Source of the DNA: Zeaxanthinibacter sp. PT1
GTDB taxonomy: Bacteria; Bacteroidota; Bacteroidia; Flavobacteriales; Flavobacteriaceae
Reading direction: 5' to 3'
Assembly (NCBI RefSeq): GCF_028464225.1
Contig: NZ_JAQPCN010000001.1
Location: 372,001-436,000, forward strand
Length of the DNA stretch: 64,000 bases
Below the pieces are notes generated by a model. It searched no databases, was not told the DNA's origin, and worked only from the letters and a program-made list of their open reading frames with translations. Below are positions 17,268 through 26,532 of this stretch, piece by piece; the first letter of the stretch is position 1; the number at the start of each line of letters is the position of its first letter. The position numbers and the translations under genes were made by a program.

Positions 17268-17379
17268 TTAGTATTAAATAAACAGACTTTGGGTTTACCC
17301 TAATATAAAAGGCCTGATCACGACTTGCTGTCCAGAATTTACTGCTTTATGTTTATAAAATAAAAATAGGGTGCACTGC

Positions 17380-17934
17380 CTACTTCTTAACCCTTTTTTC
17401 ATTCTGCTTTACGAAAGCATCCCAGCCGGAATAGCCTTTTCCCGTATCAATTTTACCCTCGTTATAGAAATGGCACACCGCTGCAGCAAGGCCATCTGTA
17501 CTGTCCAGGTTTTTAGGCAACTCTTTCAGACCCAGGGTGCTTTGCAGCATTTTAGCCACTTGCTCCTTGCTGGCATTCCCGTTTCCGGTAATGGCCATTT
17601 TTATCTTCTTTGGTAAATACTCGGTGATCGGGATTTGTCGTGATAGCCCGGCAGCCATTGCTACACCCTGGGCACGACCAAGTTTCAGCATGGACTGCAC
17701 ATTCTTACCAAAGAAAGGGGCTTCAATAGCGATCTCATCGGGGTGGTAAGTGTCAATGAGCTCAATGGTACGTTCAAAGATCAATTTAAGCTTGGTGTAG
17801 GGGTCCGAATATTTCTGCAGCAATAATTCGTTCATCTGCACAAACTCCATTTTCTTTCCCTGGATACGAATAATCCCGAAACCCATGATGGTAGTTCCCG
17901 GATCTATCCCTAATATGATCTTTTCAGTACTCAA
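17380..17934 (-). CDS. ruvC: Holliday junction resolvase RuvC
   Basis: This 184-residue RuvC nuclease cuts Holliday junctions together with RuvAB. The acidic catalytic residues are visible: D11 in LGIDPGT, the glutamate in IAIEAPFF (near 70) and the aspartates in LDSTDGLAAA (near 145). KLGRAQGVA and YLPKKIKMAITGNGNASKEQV are family motifs. Length is normal with a short basic tail. The start is read as TTG at 17934; it overlaps the stop of the upstream lipoprotein gene in the four bases TTGA, which fits translational coupling. No ATG lies near the conserved N-terminus. Confidence 0.95.
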   Translation of the reverse strand: MSTEKIILGIDPGTTIMGFGIIRIQGKKMEFVQMNELLLQKYSDPYTKLKLIFERTIELIDTYHPDEIAIEAPFFGKNVQSMLKLGRAQGVAMAAGLSRQIPITEYLPKKIKMAITGNGNASKEQVAKMLQSTLGLKELPKNLDSTDGLAAAVCHFYNEGKIDTGKGYSGWDAFVKQNEKRVKK

Positions 17935-18410
17935 TGTTTGGTATTTAAGATGATGGGGACCCGGAATTTCGCACTGACAGGTATTCCTCTTTTCAGAGCC
18001 GGTTCAAGTTTAGGCAGACTTTTAAGGCTTTCAATGATGACCCCGTTAAATTCCGGAATCTGGTTGCGGATTGCAGCATTCTCTTCCATATCAAGAACAC
18101 TGATGGCACCGGTCTTATCTACCAGGAAATCCACATAGAGGGTATCGGCAACATCATTGGCCAGTTCAAATTCGAACTCGCTTAATATCTCGGAGAAATG
18201 TTTTAGCAGGGTACGTTCAAAACAGGCGCGCTGTACGGCTTTGGGCACGGTTTCGTCGCAATCGAGAAAGAGTGGGTACTGGTCCACATCGTTCCAGTTG
18301 ATACTCTCTAATTCTGCAGCTACCATTTTTTGGGTTTGCACCTCCGGGGATTCAAACCAGGCACAGGAAGAAAGCAGCCCACAAAAAATAATGATCCCCA
18401 ACTTGCGCAT
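17931..18410 (-). CDS. Lipoprotein with TonB C-terminal-like domain
   Basis: This is a 159-residue lipoprotein with the lipobox LLSSC and lipid cysteine 16. The second half (DTLYVDFLVDKTGAISVLDM, then ESLKSLPKLEPALKRGIPVSAKFRVPI) follows the pattern of the TonB/energy-transducer C-terminal domain, in which a new-function copy often stands alone in Bacteroidota. There is no transmembrane helix or proline-rich linker, so it is not a full TonB. It overlaps ruvC by 4 bases. Function unknown. Confidence 0.75.
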   Translation of the reverse strand: MRKLGIIIFCGLLSSCAWFESPEVQTQKMVAAELESINWNDVDQYPLFLDCDETVPKAVQRACFERTLLKHFSEILSEFEFELANDVADTLYVDFLVDKTGAISVLDMEENAAIRNQIPEFNGVIIESLKSLPKLEPALKRGIPVSAKFRVPIILNTKH

Positions 18411-18580
18411 TCCGGTTGTTTTACCGGGGAAAATTACGACTTTTTAAAGAACCACCTATAATGCTTCGCAAGGATTCCAATTTGCAGGTACTAGCATAAC
18501 ATGATCTTTAATTCTTTTCATCCATTTCCTTAAGATGTAAAATCCTGCCTATATTAGAGCCAAGACGAATTAGCATTACA

Positions 18581-19099
18581 ATGGATATACTATTCCTGAT
18601 CTTAGGATTCATATTAATACTCGGTGGAATTGTCGGAAGCTTTCTACCCGTGCTCCCCGGCCCGCCACTGGGATGGGTGGGATTGCTGATCTTATCCCTG
18701 ACCGAAGCCATTCCTACAGACTGGTGGTTTTTGACCATTACCGGCCTGGTAGCCCTGGCCGTTTTCGTGGTAGACTATGCTATCCCTGTTATGGGAACAA
18801 AGAAATTCGGCGGGAGTCGTGCCGGTATGATAGGGACGACTATTGGCCTGGTTATTGCCATCGTATTCCCCGTACTCGGGATCTTCGGGATCGTCATATG
18901 GCCGTTTATCGGAGCCTTGGTCGGAGAGCTACTGAACAGGGCCGATCAAAAAACTGCTTTAAAAGCGGCATTCGGATCCTTTCTCGGTTTTCTCACCGGG
19001 ACCTTCCTGAAGTTTTTGGTCAGTGTAATTTTTCTGGGATTGTTTATCTCCAAAGCCTGGGAATATCGTGAGGCTCTATTCCCATATTTTTTCAGCTAG
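18581..19099 (+). CDS. DUF456 membrane protein
   Basis: This 172-residue integral membrane protein has about five hydrophobic segments (ILFLILGFILILGGIVGSF, WWFLTITGLVALAVFVVDY, GMIGTTIGLVIAIVFPVLG and others). SFLPVLPGPPLGWVGLLILS is the DUF456 hallmark, and the repeated glycine-rich helices AGMIGTTIGL and AAFGSFLGFLTGTFLKFL resemble glycine-zipper segments. The function is unknown. Its stop codon touches the last base of the convergent nitroreductase gene. Confidence 0.9.
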   Translation: MDILFLILGFILILGGIVGSFLPVLPGPPLGWVGLLILSLTEAIPTDWWFLTITGLVALAVFVVDYAIPVMGTKKFGGSRAGMIGTTIGLVIAIVFPVLGIFGIVIWPFIGALVGELLNRADQKTALKAAFGSFLGFLTGTFLKFLVSVIFLGLFISKAWEYREALFPYFFS

Positions 19100-19657
19100 T
19101 TACAGCCATTGTACTTTCCCGGCGATTGGATTCCGGCTCCCTTTCTCCAGCTCTTCGTCATAATACCCCATATAGAAGAACCCAAGGCATTCTTCTCCTT
19201 GCTCCATCGGCAAGAATTCATCCATATACCGGATCAGCCCGGGAGAGCTCCAATAGCACCCTATTCCCATTTCGGTACAAGCCAGCCACATGTTCTGCAC
19301 GGCCATCGCGGTTGCCGCAACCTCTTCCCAAACGGGAAGGCTTTCTGCAGGATCGCGCTGCATACAGATGGCGATCACTGCCGCAGCCTTTTGAGGGTTT
19401 TCTAGTAGTTTCCGGGTTTTTATCTTCTTCGGGCGGTCTTCAGTCGCAGTGTATTTGTTCGAGAGGAATACGCCTAACTTTTCAAGACTGTCCCCTGTCA
19501 TCACTTTGAACCTCCAGGGTTCTGTCTTTCTATGAGTAGGAGCCCAGTTCGCCGTTTCCAAAATCTTTTCTATTGTTTCTTTGGCGATGGGTTTACCATT
19601 ATACTGGTCCGGGAATACCGATCTCCTGTTCCTGATCAAATCAAATATCATACACAT
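19100..19657 (-). CDS. Nitroreductase-family flavoprotein
   Basis: This 185-residue FMN-dependent oxidoreductase has the N-terminal phosphate-binding motif IRNRRSVFPDQY, ETANWAPTHRKTEPWRFKVM, a central AAVIAICMQRD strand, and a C-terminal ECLGFFYMGYYDEE region. The size matches small homodimeric nitroreductases (YdjA/NfnB-like). Substrates of this family are broad and cannot be predicted. The start may be M1 (19657) or M3 (19651). The gene ends directly against DUF456 and is followed upstream, 20 bases away, by the LysR regulator in the same direction. Confidence 0.9.
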   Translation of the reverse strand: MCMIFDLIRNRRSVFPDQYNGKPIAKETIEKILETANWAPTHRKTEPWRFKVMTGDSLEKLGVFLSNKYTATEDRPKKIKTRKLLENPQKAAAVIAICMQRDPAESLPVWEEVAATAMAVQNMWLACTEMGIGCYWSSPGLIRYMDEFLPMEQGEECLGFFYMGYYDEELEKGSRNPIAGKVQWL

Positions 19658-19677
19658 TTTTTTCGGTTATAAAAATA

Positions 19678-20625
19678 CTACATCCCACTTACATTCTCTG
19701 GCCATAATAACTTTAAGCATTGGTCCAGAGCCTGGTTCCGGTTATCCTCTTTCCAGATAACAGAGAGTACCGCTCTCTGAGGTATGCTTTTCAGTTCTAT
19801 GAATTTTACACCCATGTTAAACCCGTGCTGCAGGGAAGTAGGTACAATAGAGATTCCAAGTCCATTCTCTACCAGTTTAAAAATGGTCTGTGCGTGCACC
19901 GATTTATGGGATACCCTGGGACTGAATCCTTGCTGTTCACAGATACTCATCACCGTGTCGTAATACAATGGGCTGTAATCCTGTGCAAAAAGAATAAAAT
20001 TCTCTTCAGCGAACTGTCCAATATCACGGAATGTTTCCACAGCACACCAATGATCTTCCGGGAGCACCAATGAAAACGTATCCTCGAATACGGGTTTCAA
20101 TTTTAATCCCTCCGGCACCCTGGCCAGGCGGACAAAGCCAATGTCTAACCGGTCTTTTAAAATTGCACTTAACTGGGCATTATTAGACAATTCCTCCAGG
20201 CTGGTCCTGATATTTGGATACTGCTGCTGTAGCTCTACCAGCAAATCAGGGATCACCTGCTGCATGGCAGATCCTAAGAAACCGATCCGTACTTCTCCTA
20301 ACTGCCCCTCCCCGATCAATTTCAACTGACGAGTGGTGACCTCAATATGGTTGAGCAGAAATTCCACCTCTTCTTTCAGGTACTCCCCTGCCCTGGTCAG
20401 GCTCACCTTTTTTTTATTCCTGTCAAATAAAGGGGTCCCGACCAAATCCTCCAACTGGCCGATCTGTCTGCTAAGCCCGGGCTGTGAGATAAATAATTTT
20501 TCTGCAGCCTTCCTGAAATGCAACTCCTCGGCCACCATCAGGAAATAACGCAGGTGTCGCAGTTCAATATGATTACTTGTAGTTATCAACTGTTGACTAT
20601 TTTGATATTGGTAATTATCAAACAT
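19678..20625 (-). CDS. LysR-family regulator divergent from the hut operon
   Basis: This 315-residue regulator has an N-terminal winged helix (ELRHLRYFLMVAEELHFRKA, then AAEKLFISQPGLSRQIGQLE) and a C-terminal effector-binding domain (EVRIGFLGSAMQQ, GLGISIVPTSL). It diverges from hutH with only 34 bases between ATG codons, so it is the likely regulator of histidine use, with urocanate a plausible inducer by analogy. The ATG at 20625 adds about 20 residues before the usual LysR start. The only codon at the canonical position is ATT (20568), so the true start is uncertain and may lie downstream of the putative operator. Confidence 0.9.
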   Translation of the reverse strand: MFDNYQYQNSQQLITTSNHIELRHLRYFLMVAEELHFRKAAEKLFISQPGLSRQIGQLEDLVGTPLFDRNKKKVSLTRAGEYLKEEVEFLLNHIEVTTRQLKLIGEGQLGEVRIGFLGSAMQQVIPDLLVELQQQYPNIRTSLEELSNNAQLSAILKDRLDIGFVRLARVPEGLKLKPVFEDTFSLVLPEDHWCAVETFRDIGQFAEENFILFAQDYSPLYYDTVMSICEQQGFSPRVSHKSVHAQTIFKLVENGLGISIVPTSLQHGFNMGVKFIELKSIPQRAVLSVIWKEDNRNQALDQCLKLLWPENVSGM

Positions 20626-20635
20626 AATCAATAAT
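20614..20635. promoter_or_regulatory. Candidate LysR operator between the regulator and hutH
   Basis: ATTAT-N12-ATAAT (an interrupted dyad in an AT-rich stretch) fits the T-N11-A pattern of LysR boxes and is 25 bases before hutH. It overlaps the first codons of the longest LysR reading, which is odd and supports a later LysR start. Confidence 0.3.
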
Positions 20636-20659
20636 TTTAAGCCAACAAATCATTGAAAC

Positions 20660-22240
20660 ATGGCGGAATTACAACAAGGCTTTAATTATGGTGAACACCA
20701 CCTGAGTGCCGGTCTCGCACTATCATTGGCACGCGGGCATATCAGCGGAAAACTAACACCCCAAACCCGTAAAAAAGTCAGGGAAAGTGCTCAGATCGTG
20801 GCACGGATCGTCGATAAGGGTGAGCCGGTCTACGGGATTAATACCGGCTTTGGCCCTCTCTGCACCACGCGCATTTCTAAGGAGGAGACCAGGATACTAC
20901 AGACCAACATTCTAAAAAGCCACAGTGTTGGTGTGGGAAAACCAATTGAAAAGGAGATTGCCAAACTGATGCTGGTATTAAAGCTCCATTCCCTGGCCAA
21001 AGGCTATTCCGGGATTGCAGAAGAAACCCTGGACCGCATACTATGGCACTTAGAAAATGATGTAACCCCTATAGTGCCCGAACAAGGCTCTGTAGGTGCT
21101 TCCGGGGACCTGGCGCCGCTATCGCATCTCTTCCTGCCCTTGATCGGGCTTGGGAAGGTATGGTATAAGAATGAAGTCCTTACAACCGAGCAGTTATTCA
21201 AAAAGAAGGGGATAAAAGCCCTGGAACTCGGTCCAAAAGAGGGCCTGGCATTGATTAATGGCACCCAATTCATTGCCGCCCATGCCGTAAAGGTTATTGC
21301 CAGGATGCAACGATGTCTCTCACAGGCGGATATCATAGGTGCAATGATGGTCGAGGGATTGCAAGGTTCCATAAAACCATTTTATACAGAATTGCATCAA
21401 TTGCGCCCGTTTAAAGGAAATATACACGTGGCGCACCGGATCACTTCGCTGCTTAAGGATTCCGAGATCATGGAAGACCACATAGATTGTGACCGGGTGC
21501 AGGATCCCTATTCACTTCGTTGTATGCCACAGGTGCACGGCGCATCAAGGGCAGCCTGGCTTCACCTAAAAGAATTATTGGAAACCGAGCTGAATTCGGT
21601 TACCGACAACCCCATAATCATCGATGACGAGCTGACCATTAGTGGGGGCAACTTTCACGGTCAACCCCTGGCGATGGCCTTGGATTATGCCTGTCTTGCA
21701 GCCTCTGAAATCGGGAATATTTCGGATCGGCGTACTTACCTCGCCCTGGAGGGAAACAGTCCCGGCGTACCTAAGTTACTGATGAAGGAGACCGGTATCA
21801 ATTCGGGCTACATGATCTTACAATACACCACGGCAGCGCTTGCCAGCGAAAATAAAGGTTTATGCTTTCCCTCAAGTGCTGACAGTATTCCTACCTCCCT
21901 GGGGCAGGAAGATCACGTAAGTATGGGGTCTATCAGTGGGCGCAAGGCGCTGCAGGTTATTGAGAACGTAGAGAAAATCCTGGCTATAGAATTATTGACT
22001 GCGGCACAGGCGTTCGAATTCCGAAAACCTCTTAAATCGGGAAAACTATTGGACGAGGTTCACCGGGCCCTGCGCAAAAAAGTTCCATTTGCAGAAAAGG
22101 ACAGGGTCTTTTCCGAAGATATTGAGAAAGGCATTCAGATGATACGGGAGGGCAGCCTGCTGCAGTTAGTCCGCAATGCTGCCGAGAAAGAAAATTTATC
22201 AATAGAGTCCCCTTATTCGGCTGAATTTGAGGTATTTTAA
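20660..22240 (+). CDS. hutH: Histidine ammonia-lyase
   Basis: This 526-residue enzyme catalyses the first step of histidine degradation, L-histidine to trans-urocanate plus ammonia. The autocatalytic MIO cofactor is made from the A-S-G triad seen in VGASGDLAPLSH (near residue 145). YGINTGFGPL, NGTQ, DNPI and QPLAMALDYACLA are further family signatures. Length is slightly above the bacterial norm of about 510. First gene of a four-gene operon hutH-hutI-hutU-hutG, followed after 44 bases by hutI. Confidence 0.97.
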   Translation: MAELQQGFNYGEHHLSAGLALSLARGHISGKLTPQTRKKVRESAQIVARIVDKGEPVYGINTGFGPLCTTRISKEETRILQTNILKSHSVGVGKPIEKEIAKLMLVLKLHSLAKGYSGIAEETLDRILWHLENDVTPIVPEQGSVGASGDLAPLSHLFLPLIGLGKVWYKNEVLTTEQLFKKKGIKALELGPKEGLALINGTQFIAAHAVKVIARMQRCLSQADIIGAMMVEGLQGSIKPFYTELHQLRPFKGNIHVAHRITSLLKDSEIMEDHIDCDRVQDPYSLRCMPQVHGASRAAWLHLKELLETELNSVTDNPIIIDDELTISGGNFHGQPLAMALDYACLAASEIGNISDRRTYLALEGNSPGVPKLLMKETGINSGYMILQYTTAALASENKGLCFPSSADSIPTSLGQEDHVSMGSISGRKALQVIENVEKILAIELLTAAQAFEFRKPLKSGKLLDEVHRALRKKVPFAEKDRVFSEDIEKGIQMIREGSLLQLVRNAAEKENLSIESPYSAEFEVF

Positions 22241-22284
22241 CAGCAGTAATTCCTGCTGCCGAATTTATAAACAGAAATTATCCA

Positions 22285-23532
22285 ATGAAATTAATAGGTC
22301 CGTTCAGGCAAATAATTACCATGGCAAACCTCCCACTTAAAGGAGCTTTGCAAGATGAGCAATTAAATATTATTGAAAATGGCGGGATCATTGTTGACGA
22401 AGGCATTATTCAACGCATAGGTTCTTATCAGTCCCTTCAACAAGAGGCTGAGGAAGAAGGTTTTCAAATACAAGCCTTAACTGGGGATCACGTTTGTATT
22501 CCCGGGTTGATAGATTCTCATACACATATCTGCTTTGGCGGAAGCAGGGCAAGGGATTACGCCTACCGTAATGCCGGGAAAACCTACCTGGAAATCGCGA
22601 AGGCCGGAGGGGGTATATGGGATACCGTTATGCAGACCCGTGCTTCCAGTGAAGATTCGCTGGTCTCCCTTATAAAAGAAAGGGCGGAGATCCTCCTGTC
22701 AAACGGGGTTACTACCATAGAGGTAAAAAGCGGCTATGGATTAACGGCGAATGAGGAATTGAAAATGCTGAGAGCCATTAAAAGAGCTTCCGCGGATCTT
22801 CACCCCGATCTTATACCTACTTGCCTCGCAGCCCACATGCTGCCGCGAGATTATGATAAAGGAGCAGAAAGCTACCTCGATGAAATGTCTGAACATTTAT
22901 TTCCTGTAATCAAAGAAGAGGGGCTAGCATCCCGGGTGGATGCCTTTGTGGAGGAAAGCGCCTTTAGCCCGGAGCAGATAAAGCCATATTTTGAAAAGGC
23001 CAGGAATTTAGGCTTCGCCATTACCGTCCATGCTGACCAATTCTCAGTGGGTGGCAGCCAGGTAGCCATTGATTGTGGAGCAGTAAGCGCAGACCACCTG
23101 GAGGCAAGTACCGAAGACGAAATAAGGAAACTCGCTGCCAGCGATGTGATTGCAACGGCCTTACCCGGAGCGACAATCGGGCTCGGATGCGGATTTACTC
23201 CTGCCAGGAAATTGCTGGATTCAGGAGCTGCGCTGGCCATTGCCAGCGACTGGAACCCCGGCTCTGCACCAATGGGCGACCTACTGACCCAGGCTGCTAT
23301 CCTGGGAACTTTTGAAAAACTGACCAATGCAGAGGTCCTGGCCGGAATTACCTTCAGAGCAGCCGCAGCCCTGCAGCTCAACGACAGGGGTATAATCGGT
23401 ACGGGTAAAAAAGCCGACTTTGTCGCTTACCCTACTGCCAATTACCAGGAGATCTTATACCGGCAGGGAAGTCTGACTCCTTCAATGGTATGGACAGACG
23501 GAGAGCTTTCTTTTGATTCAAAAGACAAATAA
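22285..23532 (+). CDS. hutI: Imidazolonepropionase
   Basis: This 415-residue amidohydrolase opens the imidazolone ring to give N-formimino-L-glutamate, the third step. Metal and substrate residues are visible in DSHTHICFGGSRA (H-x-H near residue 78), YTVHADQ-type TVHADQFS (near 249), the histidine in SADHLEAS and the aspartate of ASDWNPGSAP (near 322). Length is normal. It is separated from hutU by 2 bases, so the two are probably translated from one message. Confidence 0.96.
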   Translation: MKLIGPFRQIITMANLPLKGALQDEQLNIIENGGIIVDEGIIQRIGSYQSLQQEAEEEGFQIQALTGDHVCIPGLIDSHTHICFGGSRARDYAYRNAGKTYLEIAKAGGGIWDTVMQTRASSEDSLVSLIKERAEILLSNGVTTIEVKSGYGLTANEELKMLRAIKRASADLHPDLIPTCLAAHMLPRDYDKGAESYLDEMSEHLFPVIKEEGLASRVDAFVEESAFSPEQIKPYFEKARNLGFAITVHADQFSVGGSQVAIDCGAVSADHLEASTEDEIRKLAASDVIATALPGATIGLGCGFTPARKLLDSGAALAIASDWNPGSAPMGDLLTQAAILGTFEKLTNAEVLAGITFRAAAALQLNDRGIIGTGKKADFVAYPTANYQEILYRQGSLTPSMVWTDGELSFDSKDK

Positions 23533-23534
23533 GC

Positions 23535-25553
23535 ATGGCAGAAACTTCAACATCGCAATTCCGACAACTGATCCAACAGGGGATCCCTGAACAACTTCCT
23601 CCGGCCCGGTATCCGGACCCTGCTGTTCCTCACGCACCTCTCCGCAAGGACATTCTTTCTAAAAGTGAAAAAATACTGGCCATACGCAATGCTCTCAGGT
23701 ACTTCCCAGAGGAATGGCACCGGGAGCTGGCTCCGGAATTCGCACAAGAGCTCAATACCTATGGCCGAATTTATATGTACCGGTTTATGCCTGAGTACCC
23801 CATGTTCGCCAGGCCCATTAAGGACTACCCGGCGAAAACTTCACAGGCGGCGGCCATAATGCTTATGATACAGAACAACCTGGACCCTAATGTGGCCCAG
23901 CACCCCCAGGAATTGATCACCTACGGTGGGAACGGAGCAGTGTTCCAGAATTGGGCACAGTATTTACTCACCATGAAATACCTCTCCGAGATGACGGAGG
24001 AACAGACCCTACACATTTACTCCGGGCACCCCATGGGATTATTTCCATCTTCTAAAGATGCTCCCCGGGTGGTGGTAACCAACGGGATGATGATCCCAAA
24101 TTATTCCGAACCCGACCATTGGGAACGATATAATGCCCTTGGGGTGACCCAATACGGCCAAATGACCGCCGGGTCTTATATGTATATCGGACCGCAAGGC
24201 ATTGTACACGGAACCACCATCACCGTGATGAATGCCTTCAGGAAAGTACTTCAGTCTAATGAGACGTCTGCCGGCAAGGTATTCCTTACTTCCGGCTTGG
24301 GTGGAATGAGCGGTGCGCAGCCTAAAGCCGGAAATATCGCCGGATGTATAACGGTCTGTGCCGAGGTGAATCCTGCAGCTGCTCATAAAAGGCATGAACA
24401 GGGCTGGGTGGATGAATTGGTTACCGACCTGGATAATCTCGTTAAACGCACCAGGCAGGCCATCAGTGGTAATGAAGTAGTTTCCCTCGCCTTTATCGGT
24501 AATATCGTAGAAGTATGGGAACGCTTTGATGAAGAAGACATTTTTGTTCACCTGGGATCTGACCAGACCTCCCTTCACAATCCATGGGCGGGAGGATATT
24601 ACCCCGCCGGACTCACTTTTGAAGCCTCTAATACCATGATGAGAGAGGAGCCGGAAAAGTTTCGAAAAAAAGTACAAGAATCCTTGCGCAGGCAAGTAGA
24701 TGCCATCAACAGGCATGCCGAAAAAGGCACCTATTTCTTTGATTATGGTAATGCCTTTCTCCTGGAAGCATCCCGGGCGGGTGCATCCATTATGGATGAG
24801 AACGGTTCTGAGTTTAAATATCCCTCTTACGTTCAGGACATCCTTGGTCCCATGTGCTTTGATTTCGGTTTTGGCCCTTTCCGATGGGTCTGTACTTCGG
24901 GTAAACCCGAAGACCTTAAACGATCAGACGAGATAGCGCTCCATGTCATGCGCAGCATTCAAAAAGAAGCCCCGGAAGAAATCAGTCAGCAGATGCAAGA
25001 TAATATTCGCTGGATAGAAGAAGCCGAGAATAATAAATTAGTGGTGGGTTCACAGGCCCGAATCCTTTATGCCGATGCAGAAGGTCGCGCAGCCATCGCC
25101 CAGGCTTTTAATGAAGCTGTTCGCAGCGGGGAGATCAGCGCTGCAGTAGTTCTCGGTCGGGATCATCACGATGTAAGCGGAACCGACTCCCCTTATCGCG
25201 AGACCAGCAATATCTACGACGGAAGTAAGTTTACAGCAGATATGGCTATACATAACGTTATTGGGGATAGTTTCCGGGGGGCAACCTGGGTCTCTATCCA
25301 TAATGGTGGTGGTGTTGGTTGGGGAGAGGTGATCAATGGAGGATTCGGAATGGTTCTCGATGGTTCTGAGGAAGCTTCACGGCGCCTGAAGAGCATGTTA
25401 TTTTACGACGTAAATAATGGAATTGCACGGAGAAGCTGGGCGCGTAACAAGGGTGCCTTATTTGCGATAAAAAGAGAAATGGACCGCAGCCCGGAACTGA
25501 CTGTTACTGTACCCAACTTAGTTGATGATGATATTTTGAATAAACTGTTTTAA
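23535..25553 (+). CDS. hutU: Urocanate hydratase
   Basis: This 672-residue NAD-dependent lyase converts urocanate to imidazolonepropionate, the second step. Signatures are LSGHPMGLFPSSKDAP-like YSGHPMGLF, YGQMTAGSYMYIGPQGIVHG, LTSGLGGMSGAQPKA (NAD-binding region), GSDQTSLHN, and DVSGTDSPYRETSN with GGGVGWGEVINGGFGM near the C-terminus. This is the longer form (about 670 residues) seen in Bacteroidota, compared with about 555 in enteric bacteria. Third gene of the operon. Confidence 0.97.
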   Translation: MAETSTSQFRQLIQQGIPEQLPPARYPDPAVPHAPLRKDILSKSEKILAIRNALRYFPEEWHRELAPEFAQELNTYGRIYMYRFMPEYPMFARPIKDYPAKTSQAAAIMLMIQNNLDPNVAQHPQELITYGGNGAVFQNWAQYLLTMKYLSEMTEEQTLHIYSGHPMGLFPSSKDAPRVVVTNGMMIPNYSEPDHWERYNALGVTQYGQMTAGSYMYIGPQGIVHGTTITVMNAFRKVLQSNETSAGKVFLTSGLGGMSGAQPKAGNIAGCITVCAEVNPAAAHKRHEQGWVDELVTDLDNLVKRTRQAISGNEVVSLAFIGNIVEVWERFDEEDIFVHLGSDQTSLHNPWAGGYYPAGLTFEASNTMMREEPEKFRKKVQESLRRQVDAINRHAEKGTYFFDYGNAFLLEASRAGASIMDENGSEFKYPSYVQDILGPMCFDFGFGPFRWVCTSGKPEDLKRSDEIALHVMRSIQKEAPEEISQQMQDNIRWIEEAENNKLVVGSQARILYADAEGRAAIAQAFNEAVRSGEISAAVVLGRDHHDVSGTDSPYRETSNIYDGSKFTADMAIHNVIGDSFRGATWVSIHNGGGVGWGEVINGGFGMVLDGSEEASRRLKSMLFYDVNNGIARRSWARNKGALFAIKREMDRSPELTVTVPNLVDDDILNKLF

Positions 25554-25566
25554 TCTTATAAGACCC

Positions 25567-26532
25567 ATGGCGAATTACACATTGGCCAAGACTGAGCTCT
25601 GGCAGGGACGCGAGTCCGAAGAACAACTTTACCTTCATGAAAAGGTGAAATTTGTAGATCTTGAGTCACCGGAGCTTCAATTGCCGGAAAAAACCGTTGC
25701 AATTCTCGGTTATGCCTGTGATGTCGGGGTCTCCCGTAACAAGGGAAGGACAGGCGCCGTGGATGGGCCTGATGCTTTTAGACGCCAATTTTCCAAACTC
25801 CCGAACCATTTACATTACCATACCGGTTTAGTAGATGCGGGCAATATAGAGTGCCGGGATAATAAGCTGGAGGAAACCCAGGAGTTACTCGCGGAGAAAA
25901 TCACATCACTATTGAGAAAAAGGGTGTTTCCCATAGTGATCGGTGGTGGGCATGACATGGCGTACGGTCATTTTAAAGGTCTGTTGGGATATACGGGAAC
26001 TAGACGCACCATTGGCATCATCAACCTGGATGCACACCTGGACCTGCGTTCCAATGAGAATGGAAATCATTCCGGGAGTCCTTTTTACCAGATCGGAATG
26101 GAAAGCAAGGAGCAGAATTTCCCATTTAAATATATGTGTATGGGTGTGAGGAGTGATTCTAACGATCGTTCCCTTTTTAAAACTGCAACTTCTTTAAGAG
26201 TGGAGATCATTCCGAGAGAAGTCTTTTCCATTCACAGGAGGGAGGTGGTGATCAGCCAGTTACAAAAATTTATCAATACGACGGAAAACCTCTACCTGAC
26301 CATAGACCTGGATGGGTTCTCTTCTGCTTTTGCCCCCGGGGTGAGTGCAGCTTCTCCCGTAGGTTTTTCTCATGATATAGTCATGGAGGTTCTGAAGACG
26401 ATTATAAGTTCAGGCAAATTACTCAGTATGGACATTGCCGAACTCAATCCTGCTTTTGATATAGACCAGCAGACCGCCAAACTGGCGGCCACACTGGTAC
26501 ATAGAACAATTCATAGCTTACCCTTAAGGTAA
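25567..26532 (+). CDS. hutG: Formimidoylglutamase (arginase family)
   Basis: This 321-residue manganese enzyme of the ureohydrolase fold hydrolyses N-formimino-glutamate to glutamate and formamide, ending the pathway. The metal-binding motifs are GGGHDMAYGHF (near residue 125), LDAHLDLR (near 154) and TIDLDGFSSAFAPG (near 245). Position in the hut operon points to HutG rather than agmatinase or arginase. It starts 13 bases after hutU and its last 9 bases overlap the convergent hmgA gene, leaving no room for a separate terminator. Confidence 0.95.
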   Translation: MANYTLAKTELWQGRESEEQLYLHEKVKFVDLESPELQLPEKTVAILGYACDVGVSRNKGRTGAVDGPDAFRRQFSKLPNHLHYHTGLVDAGNIECRDNKLEETQELLAEKITSLLRKRVFPIVIGGGHDMAYGHFKGLLGYTGTRRTIGIINLDAHLDLRSNENGNHSGSPFYQIGMESKEQNFPFKYMCMGVRSDSNDRSLFKTATSLRVEIIPREVFSIHRREVVISQLQKFINTTENLYLTIDLDGFSSAFAPGVSAASPVGFSHDIVMEVLKTIISSGKLLSMDIAELNPAFDIDQQTAKLAATLVHRTIHSLPLR

